Both the position numbers and the translations under genes were made by a program. A stretch of 64,000 nucleotides of DNA from Ramazzottius varieornatus (taxonomy: Eukaryota > Tardigrada > Eutardigrada > Parachela > Ramazzottiidae), in NCBI GenBank assembly GCA_001949185.1, contig BDGG01000008.1, positions 1,051,648 to 1,115,647 of the forward strand. The letters run 5' to 3'. Under the pieces are notes generated by a model, which had not been told where the DNA came from, did no database searches, and saw nothing but the letters and a program-made list of their open reading frames with translations. Of this stretch, positions 1-12,172 are shown piece by piece. Position 1 is the first letter of the stretch; each line of letters opens with the position of its first letter.

Positions 1-260
1 TGTGAGTTTCCTTGTGGGAAGAGTCTTCAGGTGTTCTTCGTTTCAAACAGCTGCTTTCTTGATTATCTGTCACCCTTGATTCGCACTATCTTGAGACTGT
101 TTTGAAGAACCTGGGCGCCGACTGAGGTGAGCCACAAATTTAAAAATTACCGAGGATCGAATGAGAAATGTTTTGTGTAGTTGCGACAGGAATTTGCGTG
201 AAGCTAGGTTCCTGAACAACTTCACGAACGACGATTCAGGCTTCAATGAATAAATTTAGG
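1..260 (+). other. possible 3' end of an upstream gene
   Basis: Weak. After a candidate AG acceptor near base 50 there is a short open frame that reaches a stop near base 107, followed by an AATAAA polyadenylation-like signal at 249-254. This would fit the last exon and 3' UTR of a + strand gene entering from the left, but two frames are possible and I recognise no protein. I make no coding call. Confidence 0.2.
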
Positions 261-472
261 CTGGGTAAAAATCAGCAGTTCCTTGCTGACTGCGGTCGGA
301 GAACTTCAAAAGCTTCCTGACCAAAGACGTGCCCTAACCCTAACTGCTTGATGGGACGAACATTCCGCTTGAATAACCTAATTTGGCTCGATTCGGCAAC
401 TTTTCGGCAACTGCCAACTGGTCGCAAAATCGAGCGGAAGGGTATCGGACGCATTACTGAGGGATATGATGC

Positions 473-860
473 ATGCAAAGTGGTATCACCGGCTACCTGT
501 TGCAGCTGCTGTCCGACTACCTACGAGGAAGAACCCAGAGAGTAACAGTCGGAGGCTACTACTGGTCAGGATATCCTCAAGGCTCCGTTCTTGGGCAGCT
601 GTTTTTCATTGTAGCAGTTAACAAGTTCCCCGACTCGGTCAAGTGTGAGCTTTTCCATTATGCTGACGACCTAGTAGCGCATCGTGTGACGGGGAAGCCA
701 GAAGACCAAGAATGCCTGAACAAGCTGGGGGAGAACTGTGCAAAAGCCGCGGACTGAGCCGGAACCTACGCAAGTCGCAGCACATTCGCCTGTCCTTCAA
801 GAGATCAAAAAGTGCGGCGAAGGCGGTGACGGTAAATGCCTTCAAGATCTGGACAAACTG
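473..860 (+). pseudogene. LINE (non-LTR retrotransposon) reverse-transcriptase fragment, degenerate
   Basis: The translation at 473-757 carries the hallmarks of a LINE reverse transcriptase: 'LLSDYLRGRTQRVTVGG', then 'YPQGSVLGQLFF' (family consensus GVPQGSVLGPLLF), then the catalytic 'YADD' box followed by 'PEDQECLNKL'. The block between VGG and PQGS is shorter than in intact elements. A stop follows 'AKAAD', and the downstream region (712-860) continues the homology only after a frame change, so the copy is dead. No endonuclease domain, 5' part or poly-A tail is visible. The clade is likely CR1/Rex/jockey-like, but I cannot fix it from this fragment. Confidence 0.75.
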
Positions 861-1579
861 TTTTCCTGATGGCCAACTTCTTAGCCGCTGTGTTTGATAT
901 ATTTTTGGCAGTTTTTCTCTGGCTCACTTGTCGAATTTTTCAAATTGTATCAAAGGCTAAGCTATTTTACTGGCGATCATACACGAGTAAAGCTATCATC
1001 GTCTTACCAAAGTTTGTTCTCCGTGAAAAATGGGGAAGAAGCGTCCGATTTGCGCTGTAATCGAAATAACTCAGACATTATCATTCGAGTAGAGGTTAGG
1101 GCATTAATGATTATAGAATTCACCACATAGTCGACTTCTGTGCCTTTTTCGCGAATACCCCTTCACTTTTGCCTTCGTTTTCCCGCCTTTGCTCCAGAGA
1201 GCGCATACAACAAGGAACCGCGTGGAGGTACTGGAGTCTGGATTTTCAAACTCAGAGCCCGCGGCCCCGCCTTCCCTCACTTGTTTCCGCTGACGTCAGG
1301 CGCAAATAGTTCGGTTCCGGTCCGGAGCAGCACTGTGTTTTGAACTGTTTTCTAAGTTATCCAAGGGGCCGACGATTCGACAAGGTACAACCGTTTTACG
1401 GTTGATCAGACTGGGTTAATTTGTCTTCTACCCAGTAGTCCAGTACCCACTACCCACTGTGGGAACAGTGGCTTTTTCGATCTCCAGTTATTCCGTTGCT
1501 TGGCCTAACGGTGCTCGACGTTCTAGTTTGTCTCGGAACTTTCGGCTGCTTGCGCTTTCGCGTCTCCAGTCTCTGGAGG
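861..1579. other. intergenic, no gene seen
   Basis: This is non-coding sequence between the LINE fragment and the small ORF at 1580. The short open frames here have no recognisable content and biased composition. I see no repeat or RNA gene. Confidence 0.5.
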
Positions 1580-1855
1580 ATGGAAGATAAAGGCAAGGCT
1601 GCAAGTGTTCGAGCAGCGGAGGCAGCAGCAAAGCGCGCTGCGGTTTCGACCATCTTCTCAAATCCTGCGGGATGGGTTATGGCTGGACTTGTGGCCGGTG
1701 GGATCGCTTGGTATATCTACAAGAAGCAGCCTGCGGACACACCTGGTCAGAAGAGAGATCTGCTTGATAAAGCTACCCATCCTTCGAAAGCTTATGCAGA
1801 ACTGGCCAAGCCGCAACCTCTTCCGTCTTCCGTCGGAACGGCTTCGCGATCGTGA
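1580..1855 (+). CDS. small single-pass membrane protein, hypothetical (91 aa)
   Basis: This is a single-exon frame from an ATG in good context (agg ATG gaa) to TGA. The protein begins acidic/basic (MEDKGKAASVRAAEAAAKRA). It then has one hydrophobic stretch at about residues 32-46 (GWVMAGLVAGGIAWYIY) flanked by basic residues, and a polar tail. The layout resembles small organelle or SMIM-type membrane proteins, but I recognise no family. In-frame TTG/CTG-rich sequence upstream makes an extended N-terminus possible, though no upstream ATG is better. It could also be chance; the coding call rests on the amphipathic/TM pattern and its sensible composition. Confidence 0.45.
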   Translation: MEDKGKAASVRAAEAAAKRAAVSTIFSNPAGWVMAGLVAGGIAWYIYKKQPADTPGQKRDLLDKATHPSKAYAELAKPQPLPSSVGTASRS

Positions 1856-2247
1856 GGTTCACCCCGATTTCCCGTAAGTGTACGGCTATGATCCCATCTT
1901 CATCGCAGAGATCGATACACATGCATGATGAAAACCGCAAGACTGCGCTTCCGATATACAGTAATAAGTAATAACACAATGTTATCTCCAGGCCGATTTT
2001 GTGGTTCAAGGCTGATTTAGCGCTTGACGTCACTTCGGAAACGTTATACTGTGAAGTAACCTTTTACTCATGACGTAGTGCGCGCATCAAGCTGACAATC
2101 TCAGTTTTATGAATATTTTATTTTACTGGCTCCCATTCGCTTTCTTTCTGCGCAATCTTCGCTGGATCAACCCCATAACCTCTCAAAAATAATTGGACAG
2201 AACGGCACAGCATATTTCCAAAGCAAGAAGCTGACGCGAAAGGCAAA
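1856..2247. other. intergenic plus likely UQCR11 3' UTR
   Basis: This lies between a + strand ORF and the - strand UQCR11 stop codon. On the - strand a polyadenylation signal AATAAA (complement of 2117-2122) sits about 125 bases beyond the stop, which fits a short UQCR11 3' UTR. Confidence 0.4.
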
Positions 2248-2510
2248 TCAGATATCTCTGGTCTCTTTATATTTTCCGCCGTAAAGAGGGATGTATTGAG
2301 TGATAACCTTCCAGTCCGTAAGATATAGTCCGAGAAGGCCACCCGCTGCCCCAAAAGCCATTAATGATGGAGTCCTGGAAAACAAAGCCGTGTGTGACAG
2401 AATATCCGGACGAAAAGAAAAGGGCTCAAAAGAGAGGCGAAGTCGTCCACTTACCATGCTTTCGCTAGCTCCATATACCGCGGCCCTACAAACTTCGCAA
2501 TCATACTCAT
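2248..2510 (-). CDS. UQCR11: cytochrome bc1 complex subunit 10 / UQCR11-like (60 aa, 2 exons)
   Basis: Exons are 2510-2455 and 2374-2248, joined across a GTAAGT...AG intron of 80 nt in phase 2. The 60-aa product starts [19 protein letters not shown] and ends [14 protein letters not shown]. This matches the small UQCR11/QCR10 family: the N-terminal 'GPRYxEL..W' motif, one transmembrane helix ([13 protein letters not shown]) followed by 'TDW', and the C-terminal 'YIPxxxGKYK' block. The length is close to the 56-residue mammalian protein. In the family it is a peripheral single-helix subunit of respiratory complex III in the mitochondrial inner membrane, beside the Rieske protein. The tiny size and split ORF make it easy to miss. 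Confidence 0.88.
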
Positions 2511-2779
2511 TTTGATACGGGAGATCGACTGTGTTCCAGATGAGCCAGAGATCAAGGTAATCAACCAACTTAAGCCCAATAGTACAATGTTTCTGCACCT
2601 AGGGAACGTTGCAACTTTCAAACGGGAAGAAAACGTTTTTATTTTCAGGAAACTTCATCAAGGGCGCAACGGTGCAACTCTCACATCTGATGTCGCACGA
2701 TCTGAGCCACCCAGACAGTCGGACAGTCATGTCATGCTAAAGTCTGTCATGTCATGCTGTATTGCCCAGGTACATACGG

Positions 2780-4443
2780 TACTGTATGTACGTAGGGGGT
2801 TCAATAAGTTTTAAGGCACAGTCCACCTTAAAGTGCTATTTTCCACAGCACGCTTGTGAAAGACAGACTATCTCTTTTAATCACTATCCTCAGAAGATGA
2901 GGTACCTGGCACTCGCACAGAAGGAGAAATAGTTTTTTAAAAAAATGCGAAAAACTGTTTTTCGATTTTCTTCATAAACTCGCGCATTTTGGAATGTTAT
3001 CCTTATGTTAGCCGCGCCGATGGTGGAAATGTTGTTTCTCGAATATCTAAGATGGATGCTTTTCTAGCGCTTCGACAAAACAGCAACTAGAGTGTCAAGG
3101 GAATACAGAGTGAAAACTTGCTTTGATCAGGGATGGAAACCTGGCGGAGAGAACAGAAAAGTTTGCAAAATCCGGCTGGTGATCAGGTAACGCACCACCT
3201 GATTTTCCCCCGTTTCACTTGCGCATTTTCACTTTGTGCAAAAATGAAATTTCTTCTCAAGCCCTGACAGCGGTCAAGACTTCCCTCTGCAGTTCTGCTC
3301 AAACTAGTCACTAGACATCCCTCTTTCATCCAGTGCTGAAGGCAAACTTGAACGGACAATCGGGAAGAAACTACATAATTTCTTCTAAAACGCGGAGCCC
3401 TAAAAAACCTCCCTCCATGTACCTCACAACATTTTTTTAACGGATGACTCCCCAGCCTAGGCTCTAATTGTGCCGGGTTGCCCATAAGTTACTCTATACC
3501 CGAGGAAAAAAACTGCAGAGATGGAACGAGCAGAGAGATTAGGGGAGGCAGAGGAACCGCTGTATATACCGTAGAGGCGCAAAACATGGAAGCGGTAGAG
3601 GCACTTACCACTCCGGCGAACAAGACCATTGGTCCGATACGCACAGAGGCCACGCCCCGGCAGACTCGGTTACATTACGGTCACTCGACTGTTAGATTGA
3701 TAAGATTCCTAGGTCATACAGTTTAAGACAAGATTAACCGTTAAAAATGGGCGTAATACTGCAGCTGGAGGTTATTTACGACCCAGCCAATGAGAATCAT
3801 ATTTCATCCATCTGGCTCCATCCAACACCCGAGTTTAACGGTGTATTTTGTCGTACAGTGCACAGCGTCCAAGCACGATGATATGGAACCGTGCAGACTC
3901 AACAGGACACTGCAATGCCAACGTCCACCAGTAGTCCGAGCGTTCACAGGTTGCGAGGAGAAAGCAGCAGATGGAAGGAAGCTAAGAAGCTTCGTCGAGC
4001 ACGGGATGTCAAGCTGCTTACGCAATAACCTGGTGATTTCATTCAGAAGTGATTTATGTATCACGTGCCTCGCTCACCCGTGAGCCATGTTCGTTTGCCC
4101 ACGTGGTTCGATACTTACGGTAGCAGCTGCGCAGTGAGCCGTATTCAGGTGCTTGCCGGACCTACGCCACAAACGCAGGCGCTTCATGTACCTGCATATA
4201 TTGTTGATGGGCAACGACTCGATCTCTCAGGTAAGGCCGAACTGTCGGTTTGTCCAAGCAGCTAAAGGTCATCCATTTGACCTCGACCTGAAATAGTCGC
4301 TAGTCCGGCAGTGACTTTAACATTGGAAGACTGGCGTGACGTACGTACGCGTTCCTCTACCCCCTCTAGTCTCTCTGGAACGAGCACAGAATTTTTGGTG
4401 AACACAGCTTTAAAACTTATTGAACCCCCTATGTAATACAGTA
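2780..4443. mobile_element. mariner-like inverted-repeat element, about 1.66 kb, no intact transposase
   Basis: The left end (2780-2815) and the complement of the right end (4408-4443) match closely: TACTGTAT..TACRTAGGGGG followed by TTCAATAAGTTTTAA. A 'TA' flanks the GGGGG on both sides. The ..ATAAGT.. core and TA target resemble Tc1/mariner termini. Sequence just inside the right end (a - strand reading from about 4410 to 4370) recurs near 10318-10371, so this is a family. The interior holds no frame with DDE-transposase motifs, so the element is non-autonomous or carries unrelated filler. Confidence 0.6.
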
Positions 4444-5533
4444 TGCCAATCACGCAGTGTGGAAATAACCACTGGACAAACGCAAAGAGATCCGTAAATA
4501 AGCGTCCAGACGCCTTCTCCTGGAATTCTTTCACTTCGAAGTATGGTACAAGACTACAAGACAAGAAAGTACAATGGATGGTTTCTCGACGTCGCCTGTC
4601 TGATGAAGATTTGCGACTTGTTACGGCATCGCCGGCTTCTCGGGTCTGGATGGCCGGGACTAACTGGGCTTGTTTTAGAAGCTTTTGTTTTAGATGTTAC
4701 ACGGGAATTTCTGTGTAGTATCTGTTTGCTGTTGTTGTATCGCTACTTCGTCATTTTTTGAGCGTAGATTATTGTCTTCAGTAAATACACATCACAAAGT
4801 GGACTTGCTTGCAAGGTTACAAGAGCTGCCATTACGTCGACATGCATCTAAACAGCGTAAGTTAGAGTTCACTTCCTCTGGCTTTCCGTTCGTAGCCGAT
4901 TTTGTTGACAGATTATCCGCCATCAAGGCTCCTGGACGAGATTTATCTGCCTAATCACCTCCAATGCCACGCTTGAGCAACGCATGGCGCGGTTGGAGTA
5001 TCGTGAATAAGTTTACAACTGCAGGTCTTCGGTTGGCTTTACCCGGCAACGGTGTTTGTACGCCGTGTGGCCTAACGCTGTTCCATTTCTCTCCGAAATT
5101 GTTGTCATCCTTTCCCGGTAACGGGCTCATTACAGTACTTACCTGAACGGTGATGGCTGTAGTATGCTTGTAGAACCGGAACTGGATCAACGAACCTTGG
5201 CGTTGTCACGTGTACCTTGTGAAGAACCTCTATGATATTATGCAGGTGTCTGTTATTATTTGCTGCGGTAAAGTGTAGTTTGTTTACTTGTGGAAATCGG
5301 CAAAAGGCTCGTTTGTGAGGTCTGTTCTCTGCAAACGTGCCGCATTGTGATGTTGGTTTCCCAGCAGTATTTTTCGCTTGTTGGCGATTCCAAAATGTAT
5401 GCTCGAAGGTCGCGCTGCAAGCTGGATATTTTCCGTCTCATTTCGAATGAGTTCCTCAAAACTTGATCTTTCTCGATGTCGAAAAAGTTACTGTTGTTCT
5501 GGAATACTGCCATTCGATAGCAAGCGGAGAAAA
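4444..5533. other. upstream region of trehalase, no gene seen
   Basis: There is no recognisable coding content. Short frames on both strands lack family motifs and splice-compatible partners. Any promoter and 5' UTR of the trehalase gene would lie here, but I see no clear TATA box at a convincing distance. Confidence 0.4.
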
Positions 5534-8457
5534 ATGCTTGTGAATATTGTGACGGTTGGCGTTGGATTTATTGTTTTAATCTTCTACTTTGGTCTTTCTC
5601 CCTGTGGAATAACTGCAGCCAGTACGGACAGCAGAGCTTCCTGGATAAGGAAAGTCAAAAATGTCGATCCCGATTCTCCCTGCCCGAGGTAAGACTGCAA
5701 ATTTGTTGGCGAAATTTTGTGAATATGGTTATTTATATATTGAGTATTTACTCACCTAAATCATTCAAATATCTTGATTGTAGTTATAATTTCTAATTTT
5801 CCAAGAATAGTTGCTCAAAAGGTTTTCGTACGATAATTTTATTCTTCCTATATGCAATCTTCTTTTTTCTATCTTCCAAGTTTCTTACTGCGGTTGAAAT
5901 CGTTCCTGGTTTTATTGCAGTCAAGTTTTCTGTGATGGACCCTTACTGCAAGCCGTGCAACAGTTGCATATGTACCGAGACTCCAAATCATATGTGGACA
6001 AGCCGTTGAATAATCGCTCGGAAAAGGCAGTGCTGCGAAATTTCAACCAAATCAAAGAGCCGGTAACGAAAGAAACGCTGAAGATGTTCCTGGACGAAAA
6101 CTTCTTACCTATAGGATCAGAGCTGATAAGGTACCGACCAGCGGACTGGAAAAACATAGCAGAAGGAGGTCTCCCGTTGCACAAGAATATCTCCGATGAC
6201 AGTCTGCAAGGCTTTGCCGAAATCATCCACGACAAATGGGAAAAGCTGGGCCGGACCGTACGTACGTAAAATTTAAATTGATCCTAAAAGCGAGAATCTT
6301 CTGAAAGTGATGAAATACTGCTGCATTCAAGAAGTAGAGCAGCATCTCCTTCGGGGAAATACACGTAAAACTGTACGGGAAATGCGTTTCTCTGATGGGT
6401 TCGCGCACGTGTCCTGTGTTTGCTTTGCAGTTGTGCTCGTGTTCCGAGGGGGACGGCAATTTCCTCGTGTAGATCTCCCAATAGCTATAAACCAACGATG
6501 TCCATCGTTGTAGTTTTCTTTGGATGTGGCTGAGCATCCTCACCGACATTCTTTGGTCTACGTTCCCCATCCTTTCATTGTCCCTGGAGGTCGGTTCCGA
6601 GAAATCTACTACTGGGATTCGTATTGGGTTATCCAGGGACTTTTGGTTTCCGGCATGTCGGGAACAGCTCGTGGTATGCTTCTCAACTTCGTAAAGCTAA
6701 TAAACCGGTAAGTTGGTTGTGACAAAGTCCTTGAGTAACATTTGAACGTAACCGAAACTGTATAGGTTTGGACACATACCCAATGGCAACCGAATTTACT
6801 ACGAGAAGAGGTCACAGCCTCCGCTGTTGGCTATGATGGTTGATGTGTATCGCAAGCACCCGAACACCCCTCCCGCAGATCGCGACTCCATCCTCAAAGA
6901 AGTCCTGCCGGCACTCAAGGTCGAACACGATTTCTGGATGACCAGACGCAACGTTACTGTCAAGGTTGGCGGACAAGAGTATACGATGAACGTCTACCGA
7001 GGTGGTATTCGGAAACCACGCCCTGAGTCCTACCGCGAAGATGTCGAACACGCGGCCAGACTGACTGGTTTCCAAAGTAAGACTGTGTTTTCACAGCGTC
7101 CTCGTCATCGTTCAAAAATCATGGCTTCTTCCTCTCCTAGGCAGTGGCGATTTCTACGCTAATGTGGCTGCCGCTTGCGAAAGTGGACAGGACTTTTCGA
7201 CGCGTTGGTTGGAGTCTCCGGAAGCCGACTTCAATACTATGCGGACGGAACAAATTCTCCCCGTCGATCTTAACGCATTCTTGTGTGCCATGGAAAACTT
7301 GATGGGCCAGTTTTACGCTGCTTCGGGTTGGCCTATTCTCCCCCTTTTTTTCGTTACGAGTTTTCCTCATGCGGTACTGTTCACAGGCGACATGGAGAAC
7401 GCTGATCTGTATCAGACACTGGCTCTAGCTCGTGGTGACGCCATTCATGCGGTGTTTTGGAACGAAACAAGATCCATGTGGATGGATTACGACTTAAGAG
7501 GTCGTCGACAGAAAGAAATTTTCTACGCGAGCCATATCGCGCCTATTTTCGCCCGGTGCACGGGAAATAAGGTGAACATCCTGCAGACGAGTTTCATGGA
7601 ACGAGTAATGAAGTCTGACGACGTAAGTTCTCCAAGCTCATCACAAATTTTATAATATTTTCCCTTCGACAATAGTGCGCCATGTGACCAATGTTTGGTT
7701 GCAGTTAAAGAAAATCTCCGCATTTCCCGGAGGTTTTCCGCAATCCTTGCAGACTCCACGGGCTTCCTGTCAATGGGATTATCCTAACGCCTGGCCACCG
7801 AGCCAAATGATGCTTATCGAAGGTAAAAAACTTCTGAAACTAACTTGTTGCAAGTATGGCGTAAATGTCCGACGTTTATCTGCTATGGACACGGAATGGA
7901 ATGGTTCAGATCTTTAATATGTTGTCGAACTTGTGTTTCTGACGGTGAGATGTTTTTCTGATCGAAGGTTTCGCTCTGAACCCGGATCTTCGCAAAGCCG
8001 TTATACCATGGGCCCAAAAGTGGCTCTCCGCTGTATACACCGGTTACAAAAATACTGGATACTTCTTCGAGAAGGTGGGCAGCCAAACTCTCCTGAATGG
8101 AATGCATATATCATAAGCAGACCGTGACTGAGACGTCGGTATATAATCTCACCAGATCGTCATCTCAAGTGGCGCACGTTCTCAAGGTTATTGGCTGAAA
8201 GCGTGACCACTGGCCAAAACGATCTCAGTGAAATTGTTTGCTGGGCTGAGTGACCTCCCCAATAATGTCATACTAACACAAAAATGACAATCTGCTTTTA
8301 GTACGACGCACTGAACCCAGGAAAGTATGGCGGTGGTGGGGAGTATATCGTCCAAGAAGGTTTCGGGTGGACCAACGGCGGTATGCTGCGTCTCCTTGAA
8401 CTTTACCCGACAGAGCTGACTAGTGCCGAAGTCGACATCGCGGCACCCGGAGCTTAG
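5534..8457 (+). CDS. TREH: trehalase, glycoside hydrolase family 37 (599 aa, 9 exons)
   Basis: Exons: 5534-5688, 5921-6257, 6514-6707, 6766-7076, 7141-7326, 7387-7622, 7705-7822, 7968-8074, 8302-8457. All phases agree and the total closes to 599 aa. It hydrolyses trehalose to two glucoses. Both family signatures are present: PGGRFREIYYWDSYW (about residues 188-202) and QWDYPNAWPP (496-505). The glycine-rich GGGGEY block and the 'EGFGWTNG' motif (general-acid/base region of GH37) are also there. Residues 1-28 are a hydrophobic signal peptide or anchor. No C-terminal GPI-type hydrophobic tail is seen, so it is probably secreted or N-anchored. Intron 5 (7327-7386) is 60 nt and stop-free, so retention would keep the frame. 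TPS-TPP follows on the same strand. Confidence 0.93.
8154..8225. repeat. 72-bp foldback element, AAGTGGCGCACG family, in trehalase intron 8
   Basis: The left arm begins AGATCGTCATCTCAAGTGGC. The right arm is its imperfect complement, ending CCAAAACGATCT. It shares its length, arms and core with copies at 15611, 39977 and 52166. Confidence 0.8.
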
Positions 8458-11400
8458 CGCCGGGATGTCGCCAGTCGAACTTGATTTCCTATCGAAAGAA
8501 GATTTTTATCGCGAAGTATTGAACTGCTTGTTGCGAACCTTGGAATGAACCACTTGGTTTGGATATAACTGTGAGATTACCGTTCAAAGTCCTGTGCCTG
8601 CCCGTGTGGTCCTAGGGACATTTGCCAGAGTGCGAACTGTGGAGTAACTTTGCTGAAACTGGTAGAAAATGTGATGTTGCATCATATCATCAAGTTTGTT
8701 CGATGAATTTACAGTGATTTTTGATTCATAGTATAAACTGAAAATGTATCGACGAAGCCATGATTACAGGTCCACAAAAAGTCATAATTATACTGCAGTA
8801 CCAAAACTCAGACCTGGCATCTACCTGAATGTGCCCGTTTAACCAACGCCACTTTCGCAGCGTAGAGTGGATTTGGCTTAATTTAGCCGAACGGACCATG
8901 TGATTGGCTGGTCGTACAGCTTTATTCAACCAAGGTGTCCTTTCATTTCAATGGGCTTTAATTTGGCATAAGCGGTTTGGGAAGCAAAGCTAAGCCTTGA
9001 AAACTTTTGGGTTTTTTGCTGGTAGAAAAATGTTGCCCCAGTCATCTGTTTCTCGCGGAACTTTTAGAAAAATGCCCGTTATATCAGGTTTTTTATTATG
9101 GAATTGCCGTTTCACGAACGCCCATTCCAAAAATTTCTGTCTCTGCTCAGAGGAAATTGTATGATTCCCTTTTTTTGCTGGACATTGTGGACGGTGTGTT
9201 CTTTCGTTTGAGATGTGGAAGCTCTCCTTCAGCCTCGTACTTAAATTCTGGAGCCCTTTTGGTTCGCGACAAAATACTGAACATTGTGACTTCCTCGTTG
9301 AAAGAACTGTTTTGTGTACACCAGCGTTTTCAAAAATCCATACCCTATCTCGAAACGTACTACGGCGTGGGTGCTATATATCGATTTCCCATTTCAGTTG
9401 TGATGGAACAAGCCTTGTTCGGATAACTTACAGAGGAAAAAAGGGCTGTAAGAACTCAACTTTGACAACAGAAAAGTTTTCCTGTTGCAGGCCCGGGCAG
9501 AGCAGATGTTCTCAGACTCTACGTATTGACTCTGGTCACTTTAGCGCATCCACCAGAAGTGTCGTTAATTTCATCCATGCAAAATATGGCCGAAGAGAAT
9601 GAAAAGCTTCCTACTTCACTAAAGTGGCGCACGTTGCTGTCGGCAAAAAGCCACCCCGTTTTTCGCACTTCTTTCTTTGCTAAATCCCAAAGGCATTTTT
9701 CCTAGCTCTCTTTTCTTTTACTGATAGCTCAGAGCCTCTGCCACAAAACCAGCCTGCTGCTGGTGCGGTAGTGTGGCTGGCGGCACAAGAAAAAATTCAT
9801 GAAACGGCCATGGTTTGAAATGTGTCATTATCATTCTGAAATTTTTCTCAACGTCCGCGTTTCAACGCTGTGAGAAGTACTCGTGGTAGAAACGAGGAGA
9901 TTTTATTGTTGATGCTGGACATCAGCCGAATTTTGAAAGTCGTATTAGGACGCAGAAACGAAGTTTTGAAGTGCGATCCCAGAAAACGGCAATTTCATAC
10001 TGAAAAACCTAATACTTAATCTCATGTCTTTTGATCCGTTTGTTGTAGACGGCTTCCTTTGGGTAAATTTCATGCCAGGGAAGTTGTTCATCCGTATTAT
10101 AGTCGTTTTGGTGCATAGTCAGGTAGCCAAGGAAGATCATATTTTTTTTAGAGAAAAAGGGACAACTTGGCTGAATCGGGCCGTAGTAAACAGGCTTGAA
10201 ACATTCCGACCGCGAATGTTTCAAGCGTTCGAGAGTTGGAAAAATTCTGATCCTCCAAAGCCCGAAAACCTGTTTCTTAAACTCACTGAAATGAAGAGAA
10301 AGTGACACAGTAAATACACAGGGGGCTCAATGATTCATAAGGTGCCTTCACCGGAAATTCTGTGGTCCTTCGATCTTTGCAGTTTCTTGCGTGAGGTTAG
10401 AGAAACTTGGGAACAATAGGTCAGAGTTCGAGCCTATGGTGCAAAGACTGTTCAGCTGTCCAACCGAGAATTATCCAACGTCCATGTCCAGCGTCTTGTC
10501 CAGCTTTCGCAACATGCACACTGCACAGTCAGGCAGCGGACTGCGTCATCGCGAGCTCGAAAACGGCAAACGTTGTTCTGCAACTTCTGCTGTAAAGAAT
10601 GACGCTGTTCCGAATATAATAATAATTATGTAATTCAAACGTGGGAAATCAACGATATCTACAACCCATTTTCTGACCTATCTTTACTCGTCGGAAAAAA
10701 TCGGTCGATGAGACAGAAGCAACGAAAATCTAGCTTGTTCGACTCCTTCAGTTTCCCCCGTAGTTTCCACCTACCGTATCACCGTTGAGTCAATGGACAA
10801 ACATGGGTTCCAAGGCGTGTCCGGTTCCCAGTTCAAACCTCAAAGCGATACTTCATAGTTCTCTCAAAAGAACTCAGAAGAACTTTTCGCTGAGTCGCAT
10901 CGGACATCCGTTGACAAACATTTTATGCAGTTTTCAGGATCCCAGGTCTTTGCTGACCCCAGAAGAGTGTTGGTCGCGGTGCACGCCTGTGTCCACCGAG
11001 GTCCCAGATCATGGAACGTACTGGGGACCGCTGAGCTGCTGGAGGACCTTCCATTTACCTCAGCCGGAGTCCGAGCTTACAGTCGAGTATGGACTTTCAT
11101 CCTCTTTGGGCTTTGCCCTATCTCTCCTGCATCAACCACAAGTTCAGCCATGACTAATGACCACGTCGTGTCAGACCACCGCGTCGCTATACAGCGAAAT
11201 GTGGCCGCAGTGCAAATATTTACTTTACGTTTACAAAACGCAGGATAGAGCGTTCTTTCCCACCATCCAGCCATAACATGAGACGCAGCCGAGACATGCT
11301 TACGGTGTACAAGTACGAGCTGTCTCTTGAGTCTTGACGTTTCTCATACGCCGATACCGTAAAGTGTCAATCGAGCGCTTCTTCGCTGGCGAGTCGTACC

Positions 11401-12172
11401 AGCCTTGGTAAGTTGAGGAGGACCATCGCAGTCGTCATAAAGTTCCTTGCCAGAATCAGAGAGTACAGTCTCGCGAGTTGTTAAAAGATCGTAGCGTAGA
11501 ACCTGTTGGTAACTTGGTGCTCATATTTCCGTTGGATTTCCTAGGAATCTGAATCTTCAAACTCTAGTAGTCCTGTACAACAAGCATAGTCTTACTGTGG
11601 GAAGTCGAAATCCTACAACAGCTACTACAGTACTCTCCTGTGTTCGTTGATGGGGAATTTGGATATTATCCCTTTAGGAATTACTTTATACATCTGGGTT
11701 CTTGTATTCCTCCTGTATAGTTAACGCGACTTCCGGATTCCTGTTCCTGGTCTGTGTTACAGTATTGTGTTATCGTGTACTATATCGGTCACACAATACC
11801 CAAACGGCGGCTGAAGCTTATCTGGCACTGGGCATTGGACCAGACCTAACCGTAAGTCACGCCTTTGCGCGCGCAAGTTCCAGTCTGTCTTGCACAACCA
11901 TTATGGGTTTTGTTAGAACGCGAAGCGTAAAGGTATGCATGTGCATGCAACGTTGCGCAAACTTCTGGGTCTGTCTCGAAAGGCAGGCTGAACACTGAGA
12001 AAACTCTTCTTCACGATCGAATCTTTCGGTTGCTCCTCATGATTATCTTTCTATGGGATCGTCTCTGTGTTTTCGGCTGCATTCCCTCAAGTTTTAACCA
12101 TTTTGCGTTTGTTTGCTTTTGCAGGGTGATTGGAACTACGAGTGGGATTTTTCCTGGACGTACCTAGTGAAA
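8458..12172. other. 3.7-kb spacer between trehalase and TPS, repeat-rich, no gene seen
   Basis: I find no coding sequence with family motifs. It holds a partial AAGTGGCGCACG foldback relic near 9616-9657. A perfect 13-bp inverted repeat (GCTTGAAACATTC) lies at 10194-10206 and 10214-10226. Around 10150-10185, 'GGGACAACTTGGCTGAATCGGG' is echoed at 19801 ('GGGTCAACTTGGCCGAATCAG'), and a second terminus of the 2780-4443 element is at 10318. The TPS promoter and any 5' non-coding exon should lie near its right end: an acceptor-like 'tttgcag' at 12118-12124 precedes the TPS start. Confidence 0.55.
10318..10371. repeat. solo terminus of the mariner-like family
   Basis: CAGGGGGCTCAATGATTCATAA followed by 'TTCACCGGAAATTCTGTG' aligns with the right end of the 2780-4443 element read inward (TAGGGGGTTCAATAAGTTTTAA followed by 'TTCACCAAAAATTCTGTG'). 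No mate is visible nearby, so this is a degraded or solo end. Confidence 0.55.

Noticed and set aside
3790-4083. + strand frame inside the inverted-repeat element as a transposase
   Set aside because: No DDE/D signature or helix-turn-helix; composition looks random.
9007-9426. 140-codon + strand frame between trehalase and TPS
   Set aside because: No ATG in a sensible context, no family motifs, Phe/Ser/Leu-heavy composition typical of non-coding T-rich DNA.
10410-10450. tRNA B-box-like 'GAGTTCGAGCCT'
   Set aside because: The flanking bases do not form a T-arm stem, and no A box or acceptor stem pairs with it.
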